Assembly (NCBI GenBank): GCA_946807835.1
Contig: OX327705.1
Coordinates: 14,042,501-14,106,500 of the forward strand
DNA: 64,000 bases
Direction of reading: 5' to 3'
DNA from: Ailanthus altissimus
Lineage: Eukaryota; Streptophyta; Magnoliopsida; Sapindales; Simaroubaceae
The first letter of the stretch is position 1. Each line of letters starts with the position of its first letter. The notes under the pieces were generated by a model. That model did no database searches. It was not told the DNA's origin and was given only the letters and a program-made list of their open reading frames with translations. This document shows, piece after piece, positions 35,676 through 48,900 of this stretch. A program made the translations under genes and the position numbers.

Positions 35676-37690
35676 ATGGAAGAGGACATTTATGTTGAGG
35701 AAATCCCTCTAGTTAAGAAGATCTGTAAGGTTACATGAAGGATGGTTTTATGAGTAAGGCCTCTTCCTCAATGGACTTCGGAGCTTTCAAGCTAATTTAG
35801 CCACTGTTGACCCCATGGGGATGGGTGATGATATATATCCTATGGGTGAGTCTACTCTTGGGATAGGTAAGAGGTTGAAAATAACGGCTGACCCTGAGAA
35901 GTTTGAGTTTGAATTAGACCTTAGGTACTAGAGGACTTACATAACTGATGAGTACTTAGGTCGCCTTAAGCTTAAGCACAATATTCGCAACTCGGTGACC
36001 TTATATATCCTGAACCCTAATGATTTCTCGAGTCAACCTGATCAAAGTGAGGTAGCTTTACATACTGAATTCTTTAAAGATACTAAATTCTTTAAACTAT
36101 AGCTTAGGCTCTTTATACAGCTTTACTTTGTTAAAATGTTAACCCATTTAAAGATGGCTCTATCCAGTTTGGCTAGAACTCTTGGTGAGTTCTAGTTAGG
36201 CTTTCTATTTTATGGGCAAAAACAGGGCAGTCTATACCCACTTTTCAGGAATTGCAATACTTGTACTATGTCAGGTATAGTTCTACAAATAATATGAGCT
36301 TTTATTTTTTTTTTAAAGCCATAGGACTCGTAACCCATCCAGAATCTTCCTTCCACTAACAAATGTTAGAAAGAATACTGATTTTTTACCGACAGTTAAT
36401 GGGGTCGGGAAATTCATCGACCTCGAGGAGGGTTTGGACCATTCCCACTCTTTTTTCTTTGGGAGCAGGTCATTTTTGCGTACACTTTTTTGCGAATGCA
36501 AGACCAAGAAGGTGACCCCAATAAGAAGAGAACTCACTATGAAGGCATAAGCCTTGGGTCAGAGGTAAAGCATGAAAACCTAGATGCTCAAAAAGTGTTT
36601 AATTTTCTTTTTAGCTTGAGTACTTCCTTTAGGATTCATGGTAGGGGAGAGAACCTTAGGGGTGGTGTTGGTCGTCAAAGCCCAAGGAGCAAAGTAAACC
36701 CTGAAAGCCCAATGGGTGGAGAAGGCTAAAAGAGCTCAAGGAGTAGAGTAGTCTTGGGAGTCCAAATGGTGGAGCAGTACCCAATGAGCTTATTTATAAA
36801 TTGTTGTAGGATGGGGTTTAAGGTCAAATACTTAAGCCAAGGTCTAGAAGAGACAGGGTAGCGCCTATAAGGTCGCTCGTTTAATCCACTCTAGCTTTAA
36901 CTCAATTTCCCTTGAGTTCTTCTCATTCAGCTAAAGCTTTAATTTCTAGACCGCTACCCATAGAGGAGATTCGACAGCTAGTGATTGGTACCCCTTTAAC
37001 CCTGACACCCTTGGACCTAATTGTTGAGAGGCAACCCCAACTCGAATTCTTAATTCTTTATGATATGTTAGGGGAAGAGGTAAGTGGATCTTGCTTAGGT
37101 CGGTCAGATGGCTAATCTAGATACAATTACCGCATTTTATGTCACGATCGGGAGTGGGATAGATGTGAGTTTTTTGTAACCTATATTTAATTAACCTATC
37201 TTAGTGTAATACTTGACCACGTATTTATGTTGTTCCCAGGTGATGTTGCTTAGTGCCAAACAAATATGATTCAAAGGCTGTTAAGCATTTAATAACTCGA
37301 GAAAAATTTGACCAAGGTTAGGCATGAGGCCTAGCAGGTCTATAATGAGATCAAGGACCTGGAAGTAAGAGTTAAGGCCTCTGATATAAGAAAATAAGCA
37401 CAAAGCCAAATATTGAATCTAGAAAGATAGAGAACCCTGTTATAGCAAAAAGCATCTACATTCGTAACAACCGCAGAGAGTAAAGTATCAAGTTGACTCG
37501 ACAAAATGGGCTCATAGAGGCTAAATTCACTAAGACCCATAGGGAGCTAGAGTCTTTTGAGATTATCAAGTTGGAGATGATCGAGAGAATTGATGAACTC
37601 TTCGTGGAGGTAGAAGGTGTTTAGTTTAAGGTTCAAAGAGAAGGTTAGCACGTTGAAGTTTATAAGGATCTTCAAGGTGTGTAAGGGTTT
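35676..37690 (+). pseudogene. Antisense extra gene of the Tat-type element (PF04195-like, coiled coil)
   Basis: It lies opposite to the element's pol genes. From ATG 35,676 the reading is acidic, then from about 35,885 it runs DPEKFEFELDLRY, YITDEYLGRLKLKHNIRNSV, LYILNPNDFSSQP and VKMLTHLKMALSSLARTLGE. This resembles the plant 'putative gypsy type transposon' domain (PF04195), which is known from extra genes in such elements. A helical, charged segment at about 37,250-37,680 (KTHRELESFEIIKLEMIERI) looks like a coiled coil. Several stops and shifts break it. Its function is unknown in the family and the name 'transposase' is historical. Confidence 0.62.
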
Positions 37691-38699
37691 TTTAGGATAA
37701 TTATCCCAACCTCAACATCCAATGGCTTAGGACTTTAGTGACTCTCTATCCTCAGGTGACTAGCGGTGAAACTTCGGATGCCTAGGAGGAGGTCACCCAT
37801 ATTACTGATTCGATTTCTAATTATCCTCTAAATACTTCTCCTATAGCTACTCAACACTCTAGTCACTTTATAAGGATTCCCACTAAAGACCCTTTGCCTA
37901 CTGGTGTACCTACTCCTCTTGAGTCCCCTGTCTCATTCAAGGTTGCTCTATCTATGGTTCTTGAGGTCCTCGCTCTTAGTAATGTTATTTCTGCTACTCC
38001 TAAGACCCTTGCCAGTGAAAATGTTGCATTCTTTACTACCCTCGAGGACATTGCCCCTGACATTATTGCTCATCTTTTTGTGATGCTATGTGTTAGATGT
38101 GGAGGAAAATGTTGTTTATGCTACCTAAACTTGTTTACTTTTCGTAATCCCCTTTCTTCGTGGCAGATAGGCCTGGATGAACAATTTGTTCTTCTTTTTT
38201 ATTTTGAACATTTACTTTTTATAGAATATTTGGATGGATCTCGATCGTTTTGATTTAGATATCAATTCTTCGTTCCTTAGCCTTAGCTCAAAGTATGTTA
38301 GGGTTTGTTCTTGCCTTCGAGTAGACTATTAACAGTCTTGCCTCGAGTGAACTCTCAGACCCCTTACTCTAAGAGATCTGTTTTGGCCTATTTGGGCTTG
38401 GGGTTCTCTTTATCTTTTGATGCAATCATTGCTTGCCCGCAAAATGTGCTAAAGTGTTCATGATGGTTGAGTTCTTACCTTCTGTTGGGAATTCTTATCT
38501 ACTATAGTTCTGTAAACAATACTTTGCTCGTGGAGGACCATGGTCCATAAGTTTAGTTCTCATTTTTTCAAGAGCTCTGATTTCTTACATTTAATTCCTA
38601 CCTTGAAGGACTTAGATTTTCATGTTTGATCCCAGCTCTATTAAGGCTAGGTTTTAGAAGGATTCTTGTTTGTTAAGGCTTAAGTCTCTTCATTTAAGG

Positions 38700-39330
38700 T
38701 AACCTTTACCTATGATAGGGCTCGGGACCCATACATAAGGTCCTAATAACCTTTAGCCTATAATGGGGATTAGGACTCCGTGTATATGGTTTTGATAAAT
38801 TCTACTCACAGTGAAGCTCGAGACCATGAGTAAGATCACACTTGTGATGATTTGCTCCCATGGTTGAGCTCGAGACTTTACGTGCAAGATCTTAATAATC
38901 TTATCTATGGCCAAGTTTAGAACTTTATGCGTAAGACCTTCATACTTAGAGCAATTTACTCTTTTGGTAGAGCTTAGGGCTCCACGCGTAGGGCCTTGGT
39001 AATCTTTCCTACTATAGAACTTAAGATTCCATATGCAAAGTCTTGATACTTAGGGTGATTTACTACTACGATGGAGCTTGGTACTCCCTACACAGGGTCT
39101 TGTTAATCTTACCCAAGGCCTTGATAATCTTACCTACAGTGGAGCTTGGGACTCCACATGTAAGGCCTTGATATTCTTTCTAATGGTAAAACTTGGGATT
39201 CCATTCTTAGGGCCTTGTTATTCTTTCTTATAGTAGAGCTCATGATTCCATGCATAAGGTCTTGAACTTGGGGCGATTTACTCATATGGTAAAGCTTGGG
39301 CCTCTACGCACAAGGTCAAAACTATTACCT
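38700..39330. repeat. Degenerate minisatellite, about 12 units of 45-65 bp
   Basis: A core like GGAGCTTGGGACTCCACGC followed by GTAAGGCCTTGATAATCTT and a spacer recurs about twelve times (for example near 38,721, 38,767, 38,815, 38,866, 39,073, 39,141 and 39,290). Units are strongly diverged and vary in length. The array sits between integrase and the antisense gene of the Tat-type element, a region known in this lineage for tandem repeats that can seed satellites. Confidence 0.78.
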
Positions 39331-39479
39331 ATTAAATCACTAGGTATAAATTTAACTACCCAAACTAATTTTTTAAAATTTCTTATTTCTCTCTCGGCTA
39401 TTTTTTTTCGTTTTCTTCTTCTTTTCTTTTTCTCTCTTTTCTCTTTCGATTGTCCAAGTTTCCCCTGGTCAATTTCTCA

Positions 39480-40290
39480 TTAGCTCCTTCCTCAAAGTAA
39501 AGTACTCAATGAGTTAGGATGACCATTTTTACAAGAATTACAGCTTCACATCTAAAGGCTAAAGAAAACGAAGTTTCTCCCATAATAGTTTTATTGGAAA
39601 TCTTAAGTGCCCAGACCTTAAATAGTTCTTCAACCCATCCTTCTTTTCTTTCGATCATTTTTGCTTGAGCATCTTCTTAATAGGTTTGTTAAAGGATTCC
39701 ACCTACCCATTTATTTTGGGTGGGCTTGGAAAGCTAGCTGGAGTTGAACTCCCAACTAATCACAAACGTTTTTAAAGTTGCAGTTGTCAAATTATTTCTC
39801 GTGGCTTGTTACAATTACTTGTGGCACCCCGAACCTGCAAACCACATTCCTTCATATAAAATCCTGAGCATTCTTCTCGGTTATGCTGGATAACGCCTCA
39901 ACCTCAATCCACTTGGTAAAATAATCTACAACAAAAACTATATATTTGGTAGAGCCTTTTTCTCGGGGTAGCAGCCTAATTAGATCCAATCTCTATTAAG
40001 CAAAAGGTTATGGTCCTGACATAGTACATAATCTTTTGGGTGGATCTTGGATGTTGTCAACATACCTTGGCAAGTGTCACACCTCCTGAAAAACTCATTT
40101 GCATCCTGAATTGTGGTGGGCCAACAATATTCTATTCTGAAAACTTTGTAGGCCAAAGCTTCTACTCCAAATTGATTCTCGCATATCCCTTTGTGAATTT
40201 TCCTAAGTATACACTCCGCTTCAACGGGCCCTAAACCTCTTATATACGGATGAGAGAATCCTCGCCTATGTAGTACCTCATTGATCACTA
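39480..40290 (-). pseudogene. Ty3/gypsy integrase remnant
   Basis: The open frame 40,288-39,980 reads VLHRRGFSHPYIRGLGPVEA, RKIHKGICENQ, ALAYKVFRIEYCWPTT and RRCDTCQ. This is the HHCC zinc region of Ty3/gypsy integrases, with the second histidine apparently lost (glutamine). Below 39,970 the core continues as VDYFTKWIEVEALSSITEKN and RFGVPQVIVT with stops. The C-terminal part fades near 39,480. Confidence 0.82.
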
Positions 40291-40299
40291 TGTATCGAA

Positions 40300-42170
40300 T
40301 AGCTCTATATTATCGAGCTTTTTGCTTACCGATGGCAAAGTCCCTGTTGATATCTATTCCTTAATGAGGTCTATCCAATTAGGTTAGAAGTTGACTTGTA
40401 TTACTTGTTCAACCTTCTGATGTTGAGCGTTGGGACAAGTTTTTAAAGCATTAATTTAGGAATTCGAGCTTCTTCGATGGAAGCAAGTCATGCAAGGACA
40501 TTGGCTCAGTAATTTTCTATTCTCAAAATCAACTAGATTTTTACCTCATCAAACTTATTGGTTAACTCTTAGACCTTTTTGAGGTATGCAACCATGTTTT
40601 CTCTTTGAGCCTCAAAATCTTGGTTGACTTAATCAACGACTAGCTGAGAATTATTTTTCACCATTATTCATTTAGCTGAGAGAGATTAGGTGACCCTTAA
40701 TTCAGATAGTACAACTTTATGCTTAGCCTTATTATTCGAAATTGGAAATCTGAACCCAACGACATAACAGACTTTTATCTCCTTCGAGACTGATAAGCAC
40801 TACACCCGCATCCTTATGAATTAGACTCTCCATCAATATAGAGGGTCAAAGTTAAAGCTCCGCTTGTCTGTTCTTTAAAGGGCTTGGGTTTTTAGTATCA
40901 TTTCCCTTTGTGGTGCATTTAACTACAACATCTATCAGGGCTTGAGCTTTAATGGTTGCTCAAGGATTATATTATATGTCAAATTCACTTAGCTCAATCG
41001 CCCACCTAACCAAACATCCTGAAAGGTCAGGCTTATGTAAAATCTACCTTACAAATTGGTTAATGAGTACTATTATCATGTAGGCTTAGAAGTTAGGACA
41101 CAACTTTCGCCGTGACATGACCAACGTTAATATTAACTTCTCAGCTAGAGGATATCAGCTTTCAAGGTCAATGAAGGATTTGTTGGCAAAGTAAACTTGC
41201 CTCTGAACCCCAGCTTCTTCTCTAATTAGAACCGATCTTATTGCCCAAATTGACACCCCGAGATACATGACAAGCACATCCTTAAGGATGGGACAACAAG
41301 GTGAACAAGCCATGCAAATTACGTTTGAAGTTGCCGGAATGCCTCCTTGTACTCAAGGATTCATCTATTTTTCTCCTTCTTCTTGATGGCTTGAAAAACA
41401 CAAAACACTTATCCATTGCTCTAGAGATGAATCGATTAAGGGCTACCACTTTACCTATTAACTGTTAGGATTTAGGATTTCACTTTCAAGATAACTTTTA
41501 TTTTATCAAAGTTTGTTTCTATGCCCTTATTGCTGACCATAAACTCAAGGCATTTTTTGACTTTATTTTAAAAGCACACTTCTCTAAATTCAACTTTATT
41601 TTATGCTCCCAAGTTAGTAAAATCAACATACATCTTTCACTTTTTATTAGCTTTTTTGACTATTTCCACATTAATAAACCACTCGGCATTGAGAATGCAT
41701 ATTTCTTATGAATCCAATGATTAATGATTTTTTAACCTCTACTGCTACCACCTCTTTCGTCTCCTGTTATTTTTTTTTTTTTTTTAGCTTGATAGATTTG
41801 GAGGAGTTGACAGATAAGGCATAGGACACTAGAGATGAGTCTACTCCCAACATATCCTCTAAGACCAAGTAAATAAATCCAAATTCTTTCACAAGAGAGA
41901 CTAGACCTTCCCTAACCTTGGTTTCCAACTAGGACTCGATCTTCACTATTTTTTCTGGCGAGCTATGTTTTACCCAGACCGAGTGTAGATCCTCTCCTAG
42001 TCTTGGGGATTCAATCTTTTCCTTTTACAATAGAGTAGTAAATCCTTTTGATTGACACCACATAACAATTCCTGACCATCTTTTAATCTCCAAACACAAC
42101 ATTTATCCCCTCTCCGATGGGAACTTAAACTTCAAGTAATGACGAAAAGAGTTGTGTTCGTGTTTCTCAT
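40300..42170 (-). pseudogene. Ty3/gypsy RT and RNase H remnant
   Basis: Near 42,130-42,100 the minus strand reads YLKFKFPSERG, and near 41,930-41,830 LETKVREGLVSLVKEFGFIY, which is the linker ahead of RT in Tat-type pol. Then come pieces with LEFMVSNKGIETNFDKIK and VVALNRFISRAMDK (about 41,450-41,570), and the post-RT segment with RWAIELSEFDI (about 40,990). RNase H reads AGVVLISLEGDKS, FPISNNKAKHK and SQLVVD near 40,820-40,640. The YXDD block could not be found, so RT has probably lost it. Stops are frequent. Confidence 0.75.
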
Positions 42171-42927
42171 GAATGGTCGCTCAAGTAAGAACATATATGG
42201 TAATTTATTTACATAGTAAAGTACTAGATAAGAATGAGCAAATGTTATAGCAGCAGTTGGCCGAATTAAAGGCGGCATAACCAGCTCGATAATTGGTTTC
42301 CTGGCTCAATAATTGAAATCCAGTCTCCCGATTTTATTCTTCTACCAATACAAGAATGTCAGAAGCTTAAGCAAACCGCTCGAATTTGTATCTTAAAATC
42401 TTCAAAACAAAAGCCAATTACATTGTTGTAGCGCCTACGCGGCTAAAATTAATCTTATTCTACACACGAGTGAAATTGACAAAGTTATACAAAAATCAAT
42501 CTAAGAGGGTAGTATTTATGTGACTATGACTGACTGACAATTATTGACTTACTAATTACCAAAGAATGCTTTCACCAAACAGCTTTTCATTGGCATCGAT
42601 AACCAACCAACTTACAAAACAAATGTGAATATATGGCCTGGATCCTATATAAGAACTTCTATATAAAACTGATTCACACTTACATTGACATTAGAACAAA
42701 ATTCAGATAAGAGAACTCCGGGAATGGAGCAAATTCCAGATAAGAAAATCTCAGGTACGGAACCTCTTTGTATGTGTATGTGTATGTGTATGTGTATGTA
42801 TCTGTATTTCCAATGAATAAAACACATTGAGGGAAAAACTTTGGCCACGGACATCCTGGTGAACAGATTTTCTGCACTTCCAACTCCTTTAAGAACTGGA
42901 ACAAAATGGATGAACAAGTGCCACTTT
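42171..42927. other. GCN1 3' flank and untranslated region, with TATGTG microsatellite
   Basis: The gypsy reading ends about 42,170 and the GCN1 stop is at 42,928-42,930. The part nearest the stop should be GCN1 3' untranslated region. A five-fold TGTATG hexanucleotide run lies at 42,769-42,799. No poly(A) signal was chosen with confidence. A short frame through the microsatellite is not a gene. Confidence 0.55.
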
Positions 42928-45900
42928 TCAGCCACTAGCTGAATCATCTTCACTATCTCCACTGTCATCACTGCATTTGTGTGTTCAACAAAGAGCTCGA
43001 ATAAAACAAACTCAAAAGCTCAGAAAAAAAATGCAGGACCAATATAGATATACAATAGCATTTTTTGCATGGACATTGCAGAAGAGATGAGCTATATTTC
43101 CACATTTAACATCTACGTTAATTTCTGAAATTTTAAGTAACTAATACCCATTGAAAGGTTGTCATATGAAAATGATATACCTGTGTTCAGAAAGTTTTGA
43201 TAATCGTCTTGCATCTAACCCTGTTATATATTTTTGAGCAGCTTGAACATACTCCGACCCTGCAGAACATTAAATAACAATATCACCCTTTTTCTAACAT
43301 CAGAAAAATAAAATTTAGTAATTGGTGCCATAAAAAATTGCTCTGATGCATCCATGGAAAAAGTCCCCATTCCTTACTCCCTTTACCTTAAGTAAAATTG
43401 CATCAGCACTCTTGTGTTCTCTCGCTTTGACAACCCAATCTACCGTTATATATTACTACATCCGCATAGCTTGCTCTCATAAGCCAAAACCTTTAGTAAA
43501 CAAACTACTAAATCATGCAAATATATAATGATATTGCCAGCAAGAGATTCCAAAAATCTTCTTCCCTAGTTCCACTTAACCAATTAAAAACCTTATTTAA
43601 ACTAGAAACTACAAAAAATTGTGTTGTTTGGTTCAACTAGTAAAACCTCAACAGATAAATGATGTCTGTGTTCCATCTTGCCCACATCAGGGTTTGGGGA
43701 GGGGTTTATATTCACGTAATATTTAATATATATATATATAAACCACAAATATATAATATATCTGTTTCTACTTCACATTCAATCCCTAAATCCCCAGTTT
43801 TTTCGAACCTCGGAGAACAGTAAAGGTAAACAAAGTACTCAAATCTATCCTATGTCAGGCACACTTGGATCATTAAAAAGCTATAGTGAAGAACTAATCT
43901 TTAATCCAAACCAAGGGTGACCAAGAACAAAGTAATCAGCCTGAAAAGTGACACAGATAAGGAAATACCCCTTGTCAACTGGAAGGCATGCAAGGCACAT
44001 CTTTCTGCAGCTAATCTAACAGGACTATTTCCATCCTTCAAACACTCAGCAAGTGCAGGACCAAATATTGTCACATGGACGGTAACTGCTGATGGGTTTT
44101 CCTGCAAAACATATAACAAATTAACTCACAAACATAGAAATATATAAACCAATAATACAGTAGTCCACAATCCCAGATGACAGTACATGAAAAAGTTACC
44201 ATTGCAACTGATTTTAGAGCAGATAATGCCCTTTTCTAACTTCACTGGAGTCATCATGCAAAGCAGAAACCAAGGAGGAAAGAATATCAATGACTTTCTT
44301 GGAGTCAGAGGCATCACTTCGAATTTGATGAAGAAGCAGCCTCCCTAAAGCCTTAGTTGAAGCTTCACGAAGAGGAAACTATTTGCGAAGAAGGGTCAGA
44401 AATAGGTGCAAAAAAGTATTAAATAAAAAATGAATCACAAACTGCATCATTTTCCAAAACTAATAATACCTTATCATCTTTCAAGAAGATTTGCAGACAG
44501 TCTGCAATAGATGGGAACAGCGGAGACAAAATAATAATAGAGGGACTATGCCTCAGCAAGGCAGAGAATGTCAGTACAGAGCCGTGTCTAGGAGGCCAGG
44601 CAGGAGAAGAAGATACATCTGAAAGTTCCTGAAGCAAATCAGCCAGCTGAGGGTCTTCCATGTGCTGCCACATCATGGTAGGAACACAAATTAACAAGAC
44701 ATTTAAAACAAGACAACACAAATTAACAAATCTAACCCAACACTCCTCAAAGTGACAATCCAATAAATCAACTTGTGACAAATTTTCAGACTTTCTAGTA
44801 GATTGAAAAACAGTAAACAAATACACCAGTGCTGGTGAAGGAAAATGCATCTTGAAGCATGCAAGGAATGGGAGAAAAGAAGAATCAGTGCATAAAAAGA
44901 ACCACACACGGAACACCCTCCCAAGATCCTTCTTTGATGAGAAATAATGGTTCATAAGCTATTTTAATCAACTAGAAAAGATTCAAAGAGAAGATAACTC
45001 ATGGTAGAGGCAGAATGGTGGTGCTGGTGCTGGCGGTGGCAATTGTAGCGTCAGCATGAATAGTGAACAGACCATCAAATTGACAAAATGCACCACCAAT
45101 TTCCCTCTCCAGATGGAACATTACAAAAATATAAAAGAGAGAGAATTGGAAATTCCTTGGAATATTAAAACCAAACCTGTGACATAATTCCCAGTATGCT
45201 TGCAGCAGATATTCGAAATTGGTCATCATCATGACAAATTAAATCCTTCAGGGCAAAGTAGACACGGGTTCTAACAGCACTGCTCACACTCTTCCCAGCA
45301 TGTTTAATTACACCTTTTAAAGCAGTCAAAATGTCCTCCCGGATCCCAGCATCGGATGTCTAAAAGAATCAGATGCTAAACAGTTATATAATCTGTTTCT
45401 GAGAAAGGCATCAAGAGGATTGACTATAACAAGCATCACCTGCAAACTTGACAGAAGGTCGCCAACTAAAGGATCAACCCTGGTACTGAGAGCACTAAGC
45501 TTACCAAGAGCAAGGGCAGCACTTGATCGAACCGTTCTGCATACAACAAATAATTACAACACAGTGTAAGAACAAAATTGATCAAATTCGCCAAGCAAAC
45601 AGTCATTTTCATATATTAAATAAAGTAACTTTATCTTCTTTTTCCAAATATTTAAAGTGCACAGAAATGAAGACTTAAAATAATGAACTCCAGCTAGCAA
45701 TAAACGCTCAACCATAATAAATAGAATTTTTCAGAACATTAAAAGAGTCCAAAATTTGTACTCCCAACTAACCTTTGTACTATCCTGTAGGCACTTAATA
45801 AATGTTGTTTGAAGCTGAGGAAGAAAAGGTTTCACTGCCATCCCACCCTTTCTTATCATGATGTTTAAAGTAGACAGGATGGCACTTTTCATCTGCCAAG

Positions 45901-45932
45901 GAAACCGATCACCTATGATTCGAATAAGGGGC
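42928..45932 (-). CDS. GCN1: GCN1 exon block 3 (C-terminal part, 8 exons)
   Basis: Exons: 45,932-45,773, 45,536-45,440, 45,359-45,177, 44,664-44,470, 44,378-44,200, 44,101-43,969, 43,259-43,181 and 42,970-42,928. In yeast the C-terminal part of Gcn1 binds the Gcn2 RWD domain, so this block should carry the GCN2 contact. Marks include [56 protein letters not shown] and [18 protein letters not shown]. Two frame faults are seen. The junction from 45,773 to 45,536 is one base out of phase (an extra A in ACAAAG before the donor fits). Exon 44,378-44,200 is 179 bp, one short of phase, with a TTTT run at 44,234-44,237 that seems to lack a T; unrepaired, it ends ...[11 protein letters not shown] and stops. 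Confidence 0.88.
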
Positions 45933-48900
45933 CTACAGTTGTAGAAACAACAAAAGGTCAGATTCTACAATAAAAACTAAGTTGTTGGCACAAGCAAAAA
46001 AAGAACATGAACTTCAAAAACTAGCACGTGAAATCTGTTAGAGAATCTTATCCACAAAAAATAAATAAATTTTTTTTAAAAAAAGAAAACAAACAAACAA
46101 GAACAATGAAAATGAAAAATCTGTGGACAGACATAACAAAACCCAGTAAAAATTAAAGCTCAAAACAGATGTTAGGAATAAAAAGAATATTACATTGTCA
46201 AACTTTAACAAAAACCAAGAGATATGAGCAAAATGTTTAAGGTTTAACAGTCACTTAAATGTTATACTCAGATTGTTACAATAATGACCAGAGCATCTAA
46301 TTTTCAGTAGTTTTAAATGGATGTTGCACAACAAAGAGCCATGTCTGTATTTCTAACAGTCAATTTCCTGACATTGGAATTTAGTCGGTGCATCAGAAGC
46401 ATAGGTTTATTGTTAAAGCCCTTTTTTGAACTTCATTTGAGAAAAAAAAAATGCGGTAATCATGTTTTTCAAAACAAAGACTAAAACTTACAAGAGGGAG
46501 AGAAAAAAAAAACAAGGTCCCAAAGATGACACAAATTAAAGCGGCATCTAGAAGATTTAAACTGTCAACCCATGAATGAAGTGATAAAGCAAAACAGTAA
46601 GATGTAAATGAACAAACTTTTCTGTTTAGTTAGTGCTTTATACAGTCTGAATCCACCTATAAATCTGAAACTCAACCAAAATTTAAAGCACAGTTGCATA
46701 AAGACCTTTTGGAAGTGTGGTAGTTTCATGTAGAAGTTTGTAATCATAGCTGTTTTCTGGGTTGTTTGGCTGGAAAGAAATAGAAGAACTTTTGAAAATG
46801 TCAAAGGGGTACAAGTTTCAGAACTCTGCGATATAGGTGCACTTTTTGGCTTCTTTTCGGGCTTCAGTTCCAGATCATTTCAATGAGATTCCTTTGTCTA
46901 CGATTTCTAGGGTGTAGAGAGCTGTCATTGTCTAAGATATTCTCATGTTATGTTTCTGGTCTGGTTTCTCTTAGCTTCTCACTCATTGTCTTTTTAGGGT
47001 TGTCTTTAGACTTTTCTTTCTTTTCTTTTTTTTTCTGTTTCCTTGCACCGATTCTTTAGCAACTTGTTTTTGTATTTTTTAACTTTTTCTATTCTTTATT
47101 TTTTTAAATAAATTTTTTGTTTCCCATTAAAAATATTTAAACTATAGCCAATATTTACCCAATAACCATGGTACATACCCTGTTATGGGAATAACAAACT
47201 CCTTCAGCGCTTGTTCACTAGTCACTTCAATAAGCTCCCCAAGACCCAGTGCTGCCTGCTCTCTTAATTCAGCAGACCTACTTATTAAACCCTGCAATAA
47301 AATATAAGAGACCAACCTTAGTGCTAATGCAAATGGCATTACCAAGAAATAGGGCATAAATTGGCAATAATACATCTAATTCGTTTCTTCTCCATCCCAA
47401 AAGTAAAGGCAGAAACCAACGTCAGTCGTAATTCATGTTGTTATGGACGCATAAACAAGAAAATGCATAAAGATCATGGCGGGTAAGACTTCCACAACCA
47501 AATTACAAGTGCATAGGCAATGCACGTAAGCAGCTCCTAGGATTCAATGGGCCTCTCCAGGCTGATGAAAGCCTACTCACCGTGCCAGACTAAATTCTTC
47601 AGCCTTGACATGGCCTAAACTGAGTAAAATAATATGACTATCATGAATTTACACTAATTGAGCCAACCAAAGCAATAGAAAATTAAACCACAGAGTAAAT
47701 ACAAAGGAGATTTCCATCAACCCACAGTATGTTTGCGTGAAATTCAAGTCCATAAACCTGGTTCAAAATTTTCAAAACCCTACATTTGTTAATCACATGT
47801 CAATAGAAAACAACAAAGAAAAACAAAATACTTTTCAAGAAAGAACAAATGTGTATGTGTGTATTCCAAGCGTAGATGTTTTGTGATTTTTTAAATCAGC
47901 TATATAAACTGTGTTTGCACAAATTTTGAACAATATTGTCACCAAATACAAACTTCCAGTATAGAGAAAATTTAGATGCAACAATTAGAGGGTGGGGTTG
48001 ATCAAAGAAATCCTAATAGCAGATAATTTATCATAATAAAAGTATGATTCACAGTCAAAGTTCAAAGTTCTATTTCAAATCCTAAAAAATAAAGAAAGAA
48101 AGAAAATGCTGGAAATAGATCTAAAAGGTCAGGCTCTCAAGGAACACAACCCAGAGGCCATAAAGGTTTCAAATCTACAGAAAAATTAGAAAGAAAAAAA
48201 AAATCAGGATTTATAACGGAGATCAAAAGAATATTATTCCCATCAAAAAAGTACAAAAAGAAAATTCAACAAGACAAACACCTTCCAGCTCTTCCACTCA
48301 AGGACCAATGGTATTATGAATTCACCAAAACAGACCAACATTGTAAATAACACTATTGAATTGCTTCAGTAGTTTTCTGTTCCCAGATTAAAAGCTGCTT
48401 AGCAAAATCAAAATGGAAGTATTCAGGGCACTGAATAGGTGACTAGTGGAATCCGAGTAATATGAGCAGAACTGTGAATAGTGATTGCTGCTTGTGCTCC
48501 CAGTTGAATAAAGATGTCAAACAAAGTGATAATTAGTTCAATTTATAGAACTATTAAATCATTCTCAGTTTGATAATATAGACAGAAAAAAGGAGCTTGA
48601 TGAAGGAGTCGACCGACTCAACTGACAATATTAAGAACAAAATTCATATATCCACCTTAATAAAAGTTACAAATTATTGACTGGTGGCACACTCTCAGTT
48701 TGATTTGTCATTACTAAGCCCTAGCTAGTTCAAAGAAACTACCAAAAGCTTATCCATAGGGGCAAGCATTTATAAATATGAAAGCAGAAACAGAAACCAA
48801 AAAGAATCCCAAAAAAAAAAAAAAGAAACAAATAACCACAGAAGAAACAACAAAACTATAGAAGCCACAATAACAGAACAATTTGATACAGTGCCAGGAG

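Larger units (their letters stand above)
34190..42170 (-). mobile_element. 5'-truncated Ty3/gypsy element, Tat lineage, with antisense extra gene
   Basis: Reading down the minus strand from 42,170 there are the end of the protease-RT linker, RT, RNase H and integrase (to about 39,480). Then come a degenerate tandem array (38,700-39,330), a gene on the opposite strand (35,676-37,690), and LTR-like sequence to about 34,190. Plant Tat-lineage elements are known for a long region after integrase with tandem repeats and, in some families, an antisense extra gene, so the layout fits. Gag, most of the protease and the 5' LTR are missing; the break lies about 750 bp from the GCN1 stop. All pol parts are full of stops. 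Confidence 0.82.

Noticed and set aside
38700..39330. CRISPR-like array
   Set aside because: Repeats are diverged, vary in length, lack unique spacers, and sit in a plant retrotransposon.
43917..44147. Plus-strand open frame of 76 residues
   Set aside because: It is the antisense shadow of GCN1 exon 44,101-43,969.
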